Positions 26,665 to 34,876 of a stretch of DNA of 64,000 nucleotides are shown piece after piece. The translations under genes and the position numbers were made by a program. The notes under the pieces were generated by a model, which saw nothing but the letters and a program-made list of their open reading frames with translations, was not told the DNA's origin and searched no databases. This DNA comes from JAIQFL01 sp035295745. GTDB lineage: Bacteria; Acidobacteriota; Terriglobia; Bryobacterales; Bryobacteraceae. The stretch's first letter is position 1, and every line of letters starts with the position of its first letter. The stretch lies in NCBI GenBank assembly GCA_035295745.1, contig DATGIL010000091.1, forward strand, positions 1-64,000, given 5' to 3'.

Positions 26665-27765
26665 CAGTGCGACGACGAAGGTCCGCGCGATACGCGCTCT
26701 TTGCGGTCGCGGCTCGTAACCTACCCAAATACGTTCGCGCGATGCGTGCTCTTGCGAACCACGCGCGTCAGCAAGCGTTGCCGCTGCCGAACGTTCAACG
26801 TAACTTCTTCGGTTGCCGATACGCACCTGTGGACGTGTAAGGATTCACCTCGCGCGCCATTGTTTCGGCATAGGCCTTCTTCACAAGCTCCGGAAAGTCC
26901 TGCAACATCGATGCGATCTTCGCCTGAATCGGCACCTTGGGAGCCTGTAGCTACCTGCGCTCATGGGCGCGAAACGTCTCGCAGCCCTCGAAGCGACCGC
27001 GTAGCAGTGCGACGACGAAGGTTTGGGTGACGCTCCCTCACGGTCGCGGCTCGTAACCTACCCAATTACTGTTCCCTGCGATATGTGATTGCGAGCCGCG
27101 CGCGTAAGCAAGCGATGCCTCATCGTATGTGGGGCAGGCGCTCCCGGATTCTTCACAGCTTCTCACACTCAGTTCCAGACTCAGATACTCAGCAAGCGTT
27201 GCCGCTGCCGAACGTTTCGACGTCACTTTTTCGGTTGCGGATACGCACCTGTGGACGTAGAAGGATTCACCTCGCGCGCCTTTGCTTCATCGTAGGCCTT
27301 CTTCACAGGCTCCGGAAAGTCCTGCAACATCGATGCGATCTTCGCCTGAATCCGCACCCTGGGAGCCTGTAGCTACGTGCGCGCCGCAAAAGGCGCGAAA
27401 CGTCTCGCGACGCTTGATGCGACCGCGTAGCAGTGCGACGACGAAGGCCTGGGTGACGCTCCCTCACGGTCGCGGCTCGTAAACCTACCCAATTACTGTT
27501 CCCTGCGATATGTGCTTGCGAGCCGCGCGCGTGAGCAAGCGTTGCCTCATCGTATGTGGGGCAGGCGCTCCCGGATTCTTCACAGCTTCTCACACTCAGT
27601 TACTCATCAAGCGTTGCCGGAGCCGAACGTTCTACCTCACTTTTTCGGTTGCGGATACGCACCTGTGGACGTGGAAGGATTCACCTCGCGCGCCTTTGCT
27701 TCCGCGTAGGCCTTCCTCACAGGCTCCGGAAAGTCCTGCAACATGGTAGCGATCTTTGCCTGAAT
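26592..27765. repeat. Three imperfect tandem copies of a convergent gene junction
   Basis: The segment running from inside the 3' end of the membrane-protein gene to inside the 3' end of the convergent sulfatase gene is present three times: 26592-26930, 26931-27350 and 27351-27765. Landmarks: GTAGCAGTGCGACGACGAAG (membrane-gene stop) at 26661, 27001 and 27427; the sulfatase-end block GATACGCACCTGTGGACGT at about 26818, 27239 and 27653; the join at each internal boundary is sulfatase sequence GCCTGAATC followed by membrane-gene-like GGGAGCCTGTAGCTAC. Each copy also contains a palindromic unit of the type found at 5.5 kb. The 26665-27636 gap contains no functional gene, only these fragments. 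Confidence 0.88.
27028..27185 (-). repeat. Palindromic unit related to the 5.5 kb array (copy in second junction repeat)
   Basis: GACGCTCCCTCACGGTCGCGGCTCG and, after a spacer, GCGAGCCGCGCGCGTAAGCAAGCG are the reverse complement of the palindrome arms in the 5.5 kb array. The flank ATCGTATGTGGGGCAGGCGCT...CTTCACAGCTTCTCACACTCA matches 5546-5602 in reverse complement, so the element includes about 60 bp beside the palindrome. A near-identical copy lies at about 27450-27605 and a more diverged one at about 26690-26790. Confidence 0.88.
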
Positions 27766-29010
27766 CTGCTGCACGATTTCGGGATGCTCGGCCGCGACGT
27801 CATAGCTCTCGTCGGGATCGTTCGCCAGATCGTATAGCTCCGGCTTCGGCAGCAGGTAGCTGTGTCGCCCGTCCGGCGGCGGGGGAGTATACGCCGCCGT
27901 ATTGTGTCGCGCGATGTGCAGTTTCCAGTTCATCGAGCGGGCGCACTGCAGATCCCAATTGTCGAAGTAGAGTAGCGGTGCACGATCGATGGATGGCCGG
28001 TCGCCGTGCAGCAGCGGCCAGATATCGATGCCGTCGAGCGGCTTGGCCGGCAATTCACATCCGCAAAGCTTTGCCACGGTAGGGAACACGTCCATCATCG
28101 AAGCTAATCCGTCCACCACGCGGCCCGCGGGAATCCTCCCCTTCCAGCGCGCAAGGAACGGCTCGCGGACGCCGCCTTCGTACGTCGTGTTCTTGCGGCC
28201 GCGAAGTTTGCCCGGGCTCCCCTGATACCACGGGCCGTTGTCGCTCGAGAACATCACCAGCGTGTTCCGTTCCAGACCGTTTTGCTTGAGCGCCTTCAGC
28301 ACCTCGCCGACGCTCCAGTCGATTTCCTCCACGACGTCACCATACAGCCCTTCCTTCGACTTGCCGCGGAATCGTTCGGAGGCGGCCAGTGGAATGTGCG
28401 GAAAGGTATGCGGCATGTACAGGAAGAAACGCGACCCCTTGGAGGCCGCGATGAATTTCATCGCTTCGTCCGTATACCGTCGCGTCAGCGTCTCCAGATT
28501 GGCGGTCTCTTCGACGACTTGCGTATTGTGCAACAGGACCCTGGGATTCATGTCGTTGCTGTACGGAATTCCAAAATACTCGTCGAATCCGCGACTCGTG
28601 GGCAGATACGCAACAGGCCGGCCCAAATGCCACTTACCGACGCACATCGTTTTATAGGAGCGCGCCTTCAGAGCCGATGCCAACGTGGTTTCGTCGAGAT
28701 TCAACCCCTCTTGATCTTGCGGAGATAGCACTCTTGGGATGCCTACGCGAGTCGGATATCGGCCGGTCAGCAGGGCCGCGCGCGATGGGGAGCAAACCGG
28801 GTCGGCCGAGCAGAAATTCGTGAAACGGACACCCTCTGCCGCGAATCGATCCAGATTCGGCGTGTGAATTTTCGATCCGTAACTGCCCAGGTCGCCGAAT
28901 CCCAGATCGTCGCAAAGGATGAAGAGGATGTTCGGAGCACGCGGCGTGGCGCCCGGCAATTGCGATCCGGCAGCCGCTGCTGCTGTGCCCAGAAAGTCGC
29001 GACGCGTCAT
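27637..29010 (-). CDS. Tat-exported sulfatase
   Basis: A 457-aa type I sulfatase. A twin-arginine signal (MTRRDFLGTAAAAAGSQLPG) precedes the alkaline-phosphatase-like fold. The metal ligands appear in ILCDDLGFGDLG and the formylglycine motif is intact as CSPSRAALLTGRYP with C73 as the residue to be oxidised. GKWHLG and SDNGPWYQG are further family blocks. It removes sulfate esters, probably from polysaccharides. A formylglycine-generating enzyme is needed but not in the window. ATG 29010 places the Tat motif at the N-terminus; the open frame to 29145 extends into a REP element. The last 43 codons lie in the third copy of the junction repeat. Confidence 0.93.
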   Translation of the reverse strand: MTRRDFLGTAAAAAGSQLPGATPRAPNILFILCDDLGFGDLGSYGSKIHTPNLDRFAAEGVRFTNFCSADPVCSPSRAALLTGRYPTRVGIPRVLSPQDQEGLNLDETTLASALKARSYKTMCVGKWHLGRPVAYLPTSRGFDEYFGIPYSNDMNPRVLLHNTQVVEETANLETLTRRYTDEAMKFIAASKGSRFFLYMPHTFPHIPLAASERFRGKSKEGLYGDVVEEIDWSVGEVLKALKQNGLERNTLVMFSSDNGPWYQGSPGKLRGRKNTTYEGGVREPFLARWKGRIPAGRVVDGLASMMDVFPTVAKLCGCELPAKPLDGIDIWPLLHGDRPSIDRAPLLYFDNWDLQCARSMNWKLHIARHNTAAYTPPPPDGRHSYLLPKPELYDLANDPDESYDVAAEHPEIVQQIQAKIATMLQDFPEPVRKAYAEAKAREVNPSTSTGAYPQPKK

Positions 29011-29062
29011 GGTCTCTACGATAGTAAACCAACCGCCGGCGTGACGGTGACAGAATGAAAGT

Positions 29063-29965
29063 ATGCACTTGGCGGGGAGGTTCGGTGGACGGGCGAAAAG
29101 TCCCGGCAGGAGCGCCGAGACGGCAAACCGGAGTGTTTGCACCACCGCGCTGCTGCTTTTTCTTCCGATGGCATCGGCCTGGGCGCAAGCTCCGGATCCT
29201 TACGAACTGGTGCGGCGCTCAGTCGCGCAGGACCAACTCGATTGGGTTCGTATGAAGGACTATACGTGGCAGGCCAGCTCCGTGGAAAAGCATCTCGATC
29301 CGCACGGGACCGTAAAATCCACCAAACGCGAAGCCTGGGAGACGGTGATGCTCGACGGGCAGCCGTTCCGTCGCACTACCGAGCGCGATGGCAAACCGCT
29401 GAGCCCGGAAGAGCAGCGCGACGAGCAGAAGAATTTCGACCGCGAGACGCGGCGCCTGGAGTCGGAAACCCCGCAGCAGAAAGAGCGGCGCATGCAGGAG
29501 GCGGAGCAGCGGCGCCGGCGGGAATTCGCGTTCCTCTCGGAAATTCCGGAGTTGTTCGATCTGCACTTCGAGGGCGAAAGCACTATCGATGGGCGGCCAG
29601 TGTGGATTGTGTCCGGGGGACCTCGGCCCGGCGCGAAAGCCAAGACCAGCGACGCGAAAATGCTGCTGAAAGTGCGCGGGAAGATGTGGATCGACAAAGC
29701 TACCTGTCAGTGGGTGAGGGTAGAAGCGGAGACCACGGGCACTATCGCGTGGGGGTTGTTCCTCGCCCGCCTCAATCCCGGCGCGAAGATGACATTTGAA
29801 CAAACCGAAGTGACATCCGAGTTGTGGTTCCCCAAGCGCCTGCTTCTCAGCGGCAGCGGCCGCATCGGATTGATCAAGCGTCTCTCGCAAGACGAGGAGA
29901 TCGAGTGGCACAACTACCGCAAGTTTTCGGTGGATTCGAAAATCGTGACCGGCTCAGAGAAATAG
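29063..29965 (+). CDS. Exported protein of unknown function
   Basis: A 300-aa protein. After a signal-like hydrophobic stretch (ALLLFLPMASAWAQ) it reads DPYELVRRSVAQDQLDWVRM then KDYTWQASSVEKHLD, a Glu/Arg-rich helix (about 118-160) and a beta-rich part (GRPVWIVSGGPRPGAKAKT; MLLKVRGKMWIDKATCQWVR) that resembles the outer-membrane lipoprotein-sorting (LolA-like) half-barrel seen in many acidobacterial secreted proteins. That resemblance is an inference. The N-terminal 30 residues up to SVCTT come from REP-like sequence; ATG 29063 is the only plausible in-frame start. It overlaps the convergent DUF445 gene by 12 bases. Confidence 0.75.
   Translation: MHLAGRFGGRAKSPGRSAETANRSVCTTALLLFLPMASAWAQAPDPYELVRRSVAQDQLDWVRMKDYTWQASSVEKHLDPHGTVKSTKREAWETVMLDGQPFRRTTERDGKPLSPEEQRDEQKNFDRETRRLESETPQQKERRMQEAEQRRRREFAFLSEIPELFDLHFEGESTIDGRPVWIVSGGPRPGAKAKTSDAKMLLKVRGKMWIDKATCQWVRVEAETTGTIAWGLFLARLNPGAKMTFEQTEVTSELWFPKRLLLSGSGRIGLIKRLSQDEEIEWHNYRKFSVDSKIVTGSEK
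29113..29148 (-). repeat. REP-like element, half copy at a gene start
   Basis: GCCGAGACGGCAAACCGGAG followed by TGTTTGCACCAC keeps the second hairpin (GGCAAAC/GTTTGC) and the end of the first. It lies inside the 5' end of the exported-protein gene and directly precedes its hydrophobic signal segment. Confidence 0.65.
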
Positions 29966-31225
29966 CTTCGCGATTCCCAACAGCGCCCCCACCAGCCCTC
30001 CGACCACCGCGCCGTTGAGCCGGATGTATTGCAAATCGGCGCCTACCTTATCTTCGATCTGCGCCACCAGGTGCTCGTCGGAAAGCTTACTCAAGCTGCT
30101 TCGAACCATGATGCCAATCTGCTTATGCCGCGTCTCCACCAGTTCTGTAATCACTTCCCGGACCCATCCATCGAGCGTTTCCCGTGTCTCCGGATCTTTG
30201 CGGAAACGGCTTAACTGCTCCTGAAAGATGTGGTGTAGCAATTGGTCCAGATCGGAGCCCTCCTCCGCCAGCTCAGAGTCGATGGAATCGTGCAGACGAT
30301 GAAGGGCCTTTTCGACGTACTCTCGGGTGTCTACACCTTCGGCGAGCGCACGCCGCACCTTGTCCATGCCTTCCACGGATTCGGGACGCCCCTCCGCCAG
30401 TCCGTCCGCATAATCCAACAGCATGCCATCCAGTCGGGCGCGCAGTGGATGCTCGGGATCGGCGCGGGCCTCCTGGGCCAGTTGTTCCAGCTTGCTGATC
30501 AATCCGTCAACCATATTCGCCTTGCGAAACAGGCGAAGACTCTCGACGGCCTGCAGGGTCCATCCCTGGAAGAAGCCGCCTTCGCGGTATTCCTGAATGA
30601 TGTAGTCGACGAGTTTGCCCGCCATCTGCCGGAATTCTTTCGATTGCGTGGCTTCCTCCAGCCACTCCAGCACGGTCTCCCAAATGCCGTCATGGTCGCC
30701 TTCGCGAATCGCGTCACCGAGCCAGGCGCCAATCGGATTCGCCAGATCCGAGCTCTGCAATCGCTCTCGCAGCGCGCGTTCCAGGAGTTCGGAGACCTCC
30801 GGTCGATCCAGCCCGCTCGCCAGCTTCCGAAACAGACCACGCAGGAAGGAGATCACCCGATCGGCATCCGCCTCGTCCGAGAATCGTTCCAGCAGTTGCT
30901 CGGATGCGGAGAAGCGCTCCAGGTGCTCGCGGATAACGGCCGGCGAGAGCCAACGATTCTCCACCATGTCGGCAATCGCCGACACAATGCGCGTCCGGTT
31001 TTTGGCAATGATGTTGGTGTGCCGGCGGATGATCGGTAACGGTACGGTGCGAAAGAGAGCGGTCACCGCAAACCAGTCTGCAACGCCGCCAATGGTGGAA
31101 GCTTCGAATGCCTGAGCGATCACCTGCCACGCCGCTCCGCGGACCAAATGCAGCCGGAGCGCTGTTTCGACCGCAACCAGGCCCGTCACGGCGATGCACA
31201 GCGATACATTTCCTAAGCTCGGCAT
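29954..31225 (-). CDS. DUF445-family membrane protein
   Basis: A 423-aa protein of the DUF445 (YjiN-like) family. A first membrane helix (SLCIAVTGLVAVETALRL) is followed by the family motif IGGVADWFAVTALFR, then RRHTNIIAKNRTRI, a long helical periplasmic or cytoplasmic stalk, and the closing motif YIRLNGAVVGGLVGALLGIA with the second membrane helix. Function of the family is unknown. I chose ATG 31225 (GGGGAA upstream); ATG 31258 and GTG 31279 are in frame. Divergent from the second ADOP permease. Confidence 0.88.
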   Translation of the reverse strand: MPSLGNVSLCIAVTGLVAVETALRLHLVRGAAWQVIAQAFEASTIGGVADWFAVTALFRTVPLPIIRRHTNIIAKNRTRIVSAIADMVENRWLSPAVIREHLERFSASEQLLERFSDEADADRVISFLRGLFRKLASGLDRPEVSELLERALRERLQSSDLANPIGAWLGDAIREGDHDGIWETVLEWLEEATQSKEFRQMAGKLVDYIIQEYREGGFFQGWTLQAVESLRLFRKANMVDGLISKLEQLAQEARADPEHPLRARLDGMLLDYADGLAEGRPESVEGMDKVRRALAEGVDTREYVEKALHRLHDSIDSELAEEGSDLDQLLHHIFQEQLSRFRKDPETRETLDGWVREVITELVETRHKQIGIMVRSSLSKLSDEHLVAQIEDKVGADLQYIRLNGAVVGGLVGALLGIAKLFL

Positions 31226-31290
31226 GGCTTCCCCTACCCGAATTCCATTGTGAACCATGCCTCGTGTGCCAGCCGCCACCCCGGGGGAGA

Positions 31291-31338
31291 GCTTCCTATT
31301 GACATTCTATACGGAAGCTCGTACGCTTCCTATAGAAT
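31291..31338 (+). promoter_or_regulatory. Core promoter overlapped by a palindromic operator
   Basis: A perfect -35 box TTGACA (31299-31304) is followed 17 bases later by TACGCT (31322-31327). Overlapping it is an inverted repeat: ATTCTATACGGAAGC (31304-31318), six bases, then GCTTCCTATAGAAT (31325-31338), with one mismatch. A third half-site GCTTCCTAT lies at 31291-31299. This arrangement is what a dimeric repressor over a promoter looks like. ADOP genes in this phylum are often linked to PadR-type repressors, but none is adjacent here. Confidence 0.75.
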
Positions 31339-31356
31339 TTCGATATGAGGTCGGCG

Positions 31357-34008
31357 ATGCGCCTGAACCGCAAGCTTTCTCTGCTCAAAAGCAATCTCTT
31401 TCACAAGGACAAGCTCGACCACGATCTCGATCAGGAGATGCAGGCGTTCATCGATCAACTGACGGACGAGAAGATTCGCGGCGGACTCTCTCCCGCGGAG
31501 GCGCGGCGCGAGGCACTCATCGAAACCGGCGGTGTGGAATTGGTCAAGGAGCAGGTGCGTGACACACGCGCCTTCGAGTGGCTGCACGGCGTATGTCTGG
31601 ACGTCTTGTACGCCATTCGCAGTTTGCGAAAGAGCGGCGGATTCACCGCCGTGGCGGTACTTTCGCTCGCGCTTGGCATCGGCGCTAACGCCACGATATT
31701 CTCGGCATTCTACAGCGTGCTGCTGCGGCCGCTGCCGTATCGCGATCCCGCGAGGCTGTTCTCCGTGGCGCGCGTAGCTCCGGACGAATCCGACGGCGGC
31801 GTGATGTCTCCCGAGTTAGTTGCATGGCGCAACGGCAATCGCGTCTTCGAAGGCCTCGCCGCGTGGGACGACGACCGCTACAACCTTACCGGAGTGGGTA
31901 CTCCCGAACGACTCGTGGCCGCCACCGTGACATCCAATTTCCTGGAGGTTCTCGGTGTGCAGCCCGCCTTGGGGCGCAGCTTTGTGGCAGAGGACGGGCA
32001 CCCCGGAGCCCCTCGTGTAGTCGCTCTCGGGAACGAACTTTGGCAAAGGCGATTCGGCGCCGACCCCTCTGTAGTCGGCCGCGCCATCCTTCTCAACGAT
32101 CTGCCCGCAACCGTGATCGGCGTGCTTCCCGCGAGCTTCCGTTTTCCGGGAGAGCTCCGTCCCGATCTTCTGTCGGCCTCGCAGTTACCTGCCGTCGCCG
32201 ACTGGGGTGCGCAAAGGATTGAAGGCTTCAATGCCATTGGCCGTTTGCGCGCCGGATCGACTCCCGGCACCGCCGCTGCCGACCTCACCTCCATTAGCTC
32301 CAGCCGCGCCGCCCTAGGTTTTCTTGAGGGCTGGGGTGGCAAAAACACACACGTGCAGGTGAGTGCGCTGCAGGAGCAGTTGGCTGGGAACACCCGCCAG
32401 GTATTGCGAATCCTTCTCGCGGCTGTGGGCTTGCTATTCCTGATTGCCTGCGTCAACGTAGCCAGCCTGCAATTAGGCCGCGTGGCGATACGGGGCCGCG
32501 AGATCGCGCTGCGTTCAGCCTTGGGCGCGAGCAGGACCCGCCTGGTGCGACTGTTGCTGATGGAGAATCTGGTGCTCGCCTTCGGCGCTGGGCTCGCCGG
32601 TCTGATCGTGGCCTCGCTACTCTGTGAGCTGCTCTCACTCTCCTCCGGTGTTCCTTTGCGCGATCCACGCGACTTGCAACTGAATTGGGTCTCGGCCGCA
32701 ACTGCGTTCATATTGTCTTTGCTGGTGGGGGTCCTGATCGGTTCAGCACTGGCGGTGCTGGCACCGCGAATGAATCTGAACCAGGTGCTCAAGCAACAGG
32801 CTCCCGCAGCTTTGGGAGATCGCGGAGCGTGGGTACGCTCCGCGCTGGTGCTGAGTCAGGTCGCCCTGGCATTGGTTTTGCTCATCGGTTCGGGCCTGCT
32901 GTTGCGCAGTCTGCAGGCGGTGCTCGCCGTCAATCCGGGCTTTCGGCCGGATGGCGTTCTCACGGCCGGTGTGCGCTTACCCGATTCGCGATATCCCTCG
33001 GACGTCGAGCGTCACGCCTTCGTGCAAGCGTTAGTGGAGCGCCTGCGTGCCATGCCCGGCGTCGAGACCGCGGCTGTCAGTGATGGGATGCCCCTGGCTG
33101 GATACTCCATGATCGGTAGTCTGCGCACCGAAGGCCAGGCGATTCCCAAACGCGGAACCGAGGTCCACACTCCGATCGTTTCGGCGACTCCCGAATATTT
33201 CCATGCGATGGGCATTGCCTTACAGTCCGGCCGCCCCTTCGACGCCCGCGACACCTCTACCTCGCCCCGTGTGGCGCTCGTAAATCTGCGATTCGCCCAG
33301 CGATTCTTTCGCACGACGGACGTGATCGGGAAACGCGTGCAGGCGTTCCATGTAGCCGATGATGCCCCGTGGATCGAGATCATTGGAGTGGTCGCCAATA
33401 CCCGTCATGACGGGCTGGAGCGCGGGGTCAGTCACGAATTGTACGTTCCCGAGACGCAGCAGCCCGCGCGCAACCTCCACATCGCCATTCGCACCACCCG
33501 CGATCCGCTCTCGCTGGCTGACGAACTGCGTTCCGCCGTCTGGTCGCTCGACAAGGACCTGCCGGTCAACGATATCGCGAGCATGAATCAGCGGCTCTCG
33601 AAATCTGGGTCCGGTCGAACCCTGCAGACTTCACTGCTGACCTCCTTCGCCGGGCTTGCGCTCTTGCTCGCGGCCATCGGCATTTACGGCGTGGTGTCCG
33701 AAGTAGTGAATCAGCGGACTCGCGAGATTGGACTGCGCATGGCATTGGGAGCGCAGGCATCTTCGGTGCTACGCATGGTCATGAAGCGGAGTCTCGCCCT
33801 CGCCTTCATGGGAATCGCCGCCGGCACCTTCGCGGGCAGATACCTCTCGAAATATCTGGAGTCGCTCTTGTTCGGCACCAAACCTACAGACCTGGCGACA
33901 CTCTTACTGGCCGGCACCGTCCTGCTCGCCTTTGTGGTGATCGCCGGGCTCGTGCCCGCGCGCCGTGCCTCTCGCATCGACCCCGTTGCGGCCCTGCGCT
34001 GTGATTAA
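31357..34008 (+). CDS. ADOP-type ABC transporter permease with N-terminal prefix domain
   Basis: An 883-aa permease. Residues 1 to about 70 form the cytoplasmic prefix typical of acidobacterial duplicated orphan permeases (LDHDLDQEMQAFIDQLTDEK; SPAEARREALIETGGVELVK). Two MacB-PCD/FtsX units follow (LALGIGANATIFSAFYSVLL; the central IACVNVASLQLGRVAIRGRE; second unit ALVLSQVALALVLLIGSGLL), ending with YLESLLFGTKPTDLATLLL and VPARRASRIDPVAALR. Substrate unknown; the class is linked to efflux or lipoprotein handling by analogy with MacB. I chose ATG 31357 because GAGG lies six bases upstream; ATG 31345 is in frame. Regulated from the operator directly upstream. Confidence 0.92.
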   Translation: MRLNRKLSLLKSNLFHKDKLDHDLDQEMQAFIDQLTDEKIRGGLSPAEARREALIETGGVELVKEQVRDTRAFEWLHGVCLDVLYAIRSLRKSGGFTAVAVLSLALGIGANATIFSAFYSVLLRPLPYRDPARLFSVARVAPDESDGGVMSPELVAWRNGNRVFEGLAAWDDDRYNLTGVGTPERLVAATVTSNFLEVLGVQPALGRSFVAEDGHPGAPRVVALGNELWQRRFGADPSVVGRAILLNDLPATVIGVLPASFRFPGELRPDLLSASQLPAVADWGAQRIEGFNAIGRLRAGSTPGTAAADLTSISSSRAALGFLEGWGGKNTHVQVSALQEQLAGNTRQVLRILLAAVGLLFLIACVNVASLQLGRVAIRGREIALRSALGASRTRLVRLLLMENLVLAFGAGLAGLIVASLLCELLSLSSGVPLRDPRDLQLNWVSAATAFILSLLVGVLIGSALAVLAPRMNLNQVLKQQAPAALGDRGAWVRSALVLSQVALALVLLIGSGLLLRSLQAVLAVNPGFRPDGVLTAGVRLPDSRYPSDVERHAFVQALVERLRAMPGVETAAVSDGMPLAGYSMIGSLRTEGQAIPKRGTEVHTPIVSATPEYFHAMGIALQSGRPFDARDTSTSPRVALVNLRFAQRFFRTTDVIGKRVQAFHVADDAPWIEIIGVVANTRHDGLERGVSHELYVPETQQPARNLHIAIRTTRDPLSLADELRSAVWSLDKDLPVNDIASMNQRLSKSGSGRTLQTSLLTSFAGLALLLAAIGIYGVVSEVVNQRTREIGLRMALGAQASSVLRMVMKRSLALAFMGIAAGTFAGRYLSKYLESLLFGTKPTDLATLLLAGTVLLAFVVIAGLVPARRASRIDPVAALRCD

Positions 34009-34009
34009 G

Positions 34010-34144
34010 GCGTGGCGCAAATACTCTGGCCGAGACTTTTCGGGCGCGCGACAGTTCTCACGGAAGCCAGCTCGAAAGGCAGACCCCTTGGACACCTGAA
34101 AAGCGTCGAGAGGAGTCTCGACGCTAAGAAAGAGTCTTTGCGGC
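34010..34144. repeat. Two REP-like copies in an intergenic gap
   Basis: 34010-34047 is a decayed plus-orientation copy (GGCGTGGCGCAAATACTCTGG, GCCGAGACTTTTCGG). 34103-34144 is a minus-orientation copy whose first hairpin, 34103-34124, is identical to 399-420, while the second (AAGAAAGAGTCTTTGCGG) has decayed. The flank before it (AAGGCAGACC...CCTGAAAAGC) matches the flank at 370-398. The rest of the 34009-34302 gap shows nothing else. Confidence 0.8.
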
Positions 34145-34302
34145 ACAGCGTAGAACTGGAGGCACGGTAGTCGCACCGGCGAGCCGGAAGCCGGGTACCC
34201 CCAAGCCTCAGGTCTGAACTGTGGTCAATCTCACCTTGAAGTACATCATTGAATCTAATGTCAGTTTTCGCTACACTGCAACCCTGGGCTGATTGATCGC
34301 AC

Positions 34303-34872
34303 ATGTCCTCGCCGAATATCACGGCCATCCTCCAGTTGTGGGATCGCGACCCTCAAAATGCGATCAGCCAACTGACCCCGTTGCTGTACCCGGAACTCCG
34401 CAAACTGGCGGCTTCGTATCTCCGCCGCGAGCGGCCCAATCATACTTTGCAACCTACCGCGCTGATTCACGAAGCGTATTTGCGTCTGATGGACCGTCCC
34501 ACACCGGCGTGGAAAGACCGGGCCCATTTCTTCGGAGTGGCGGCCCGGATCATGCGCCAGATCTTGGTCGATTTCGCCCGACAGTACCGCGCGGCCAAAC
34601 GCGACGGCGGTATCCAGGTGACTCTCGAACCCGGCGCACACGCGTCACTGGATCGCTCCGAGGAGTTGCTCGCGGTTGATGAAGCATTGGAAAAACTCCG
34701 CGCGGTGGACGAGCGAAAATGCCAGGTCATCGAACTGCGCTACTTCGGCGGCCTCACTCGGGATGAGATTGCCGAGGCGCTCGGTCTGACGCTCCCCACT
34801 GTGAAACGCGATCTGACCCTGGGGGAAGCCTGGCTCCGGCGTGCCCTGGATTCCCGCACCTCCTCCGCCTGA
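34303..34872 (+). CDS. ECF sigma factor (ECF sigma70, Solibacter-type)
   Basis: A 189-aa sigma-70 family factor of the Sigma70_ECF group abundant in Acidobacteria and Planctomycetes. Region 2 spans YPELRKLAASYLRRERPNHT then LQPTALIHEAYLRLMDR and HFFGVAARIMRQILVDFAR; region 4 is VIELRYFGGLTRDEIAEALG followed by LTLPTVKRDLTLGEAWLRR. It should direct RNA polymerase to a dedicated promoter set. No anti-sigma gene is adjacent; instead the next gene, four bases later, is a Ser/Thr kinase, so control by phosphorylation is likely. Confidence 0.92.
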   Translation: MSSPNITAILQLWDRDPQNAISQLTPLLYPELRKLAASYLRRERPNHTLQPTALIHEAYLRLMDRPTPAWKDRAHFFGVAARIMRQILVDFARQYRAAKRDGGIQVTLEPGAHASLDRSEELLAVDEALEKLRAVDERKCQVIELRYFGGLTRDEIAEALGLTLPTVKRDLTLGEAWLRRALDSRTSSA

Positions 34873-34876
34873 CGCC

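Noticed and set aside
26665..27636. Small open frames with repeated similar products
   Set aside because: Their similarity comes from the tandem copies of gene ends and palindromic units; none has a start with a ribosome site.
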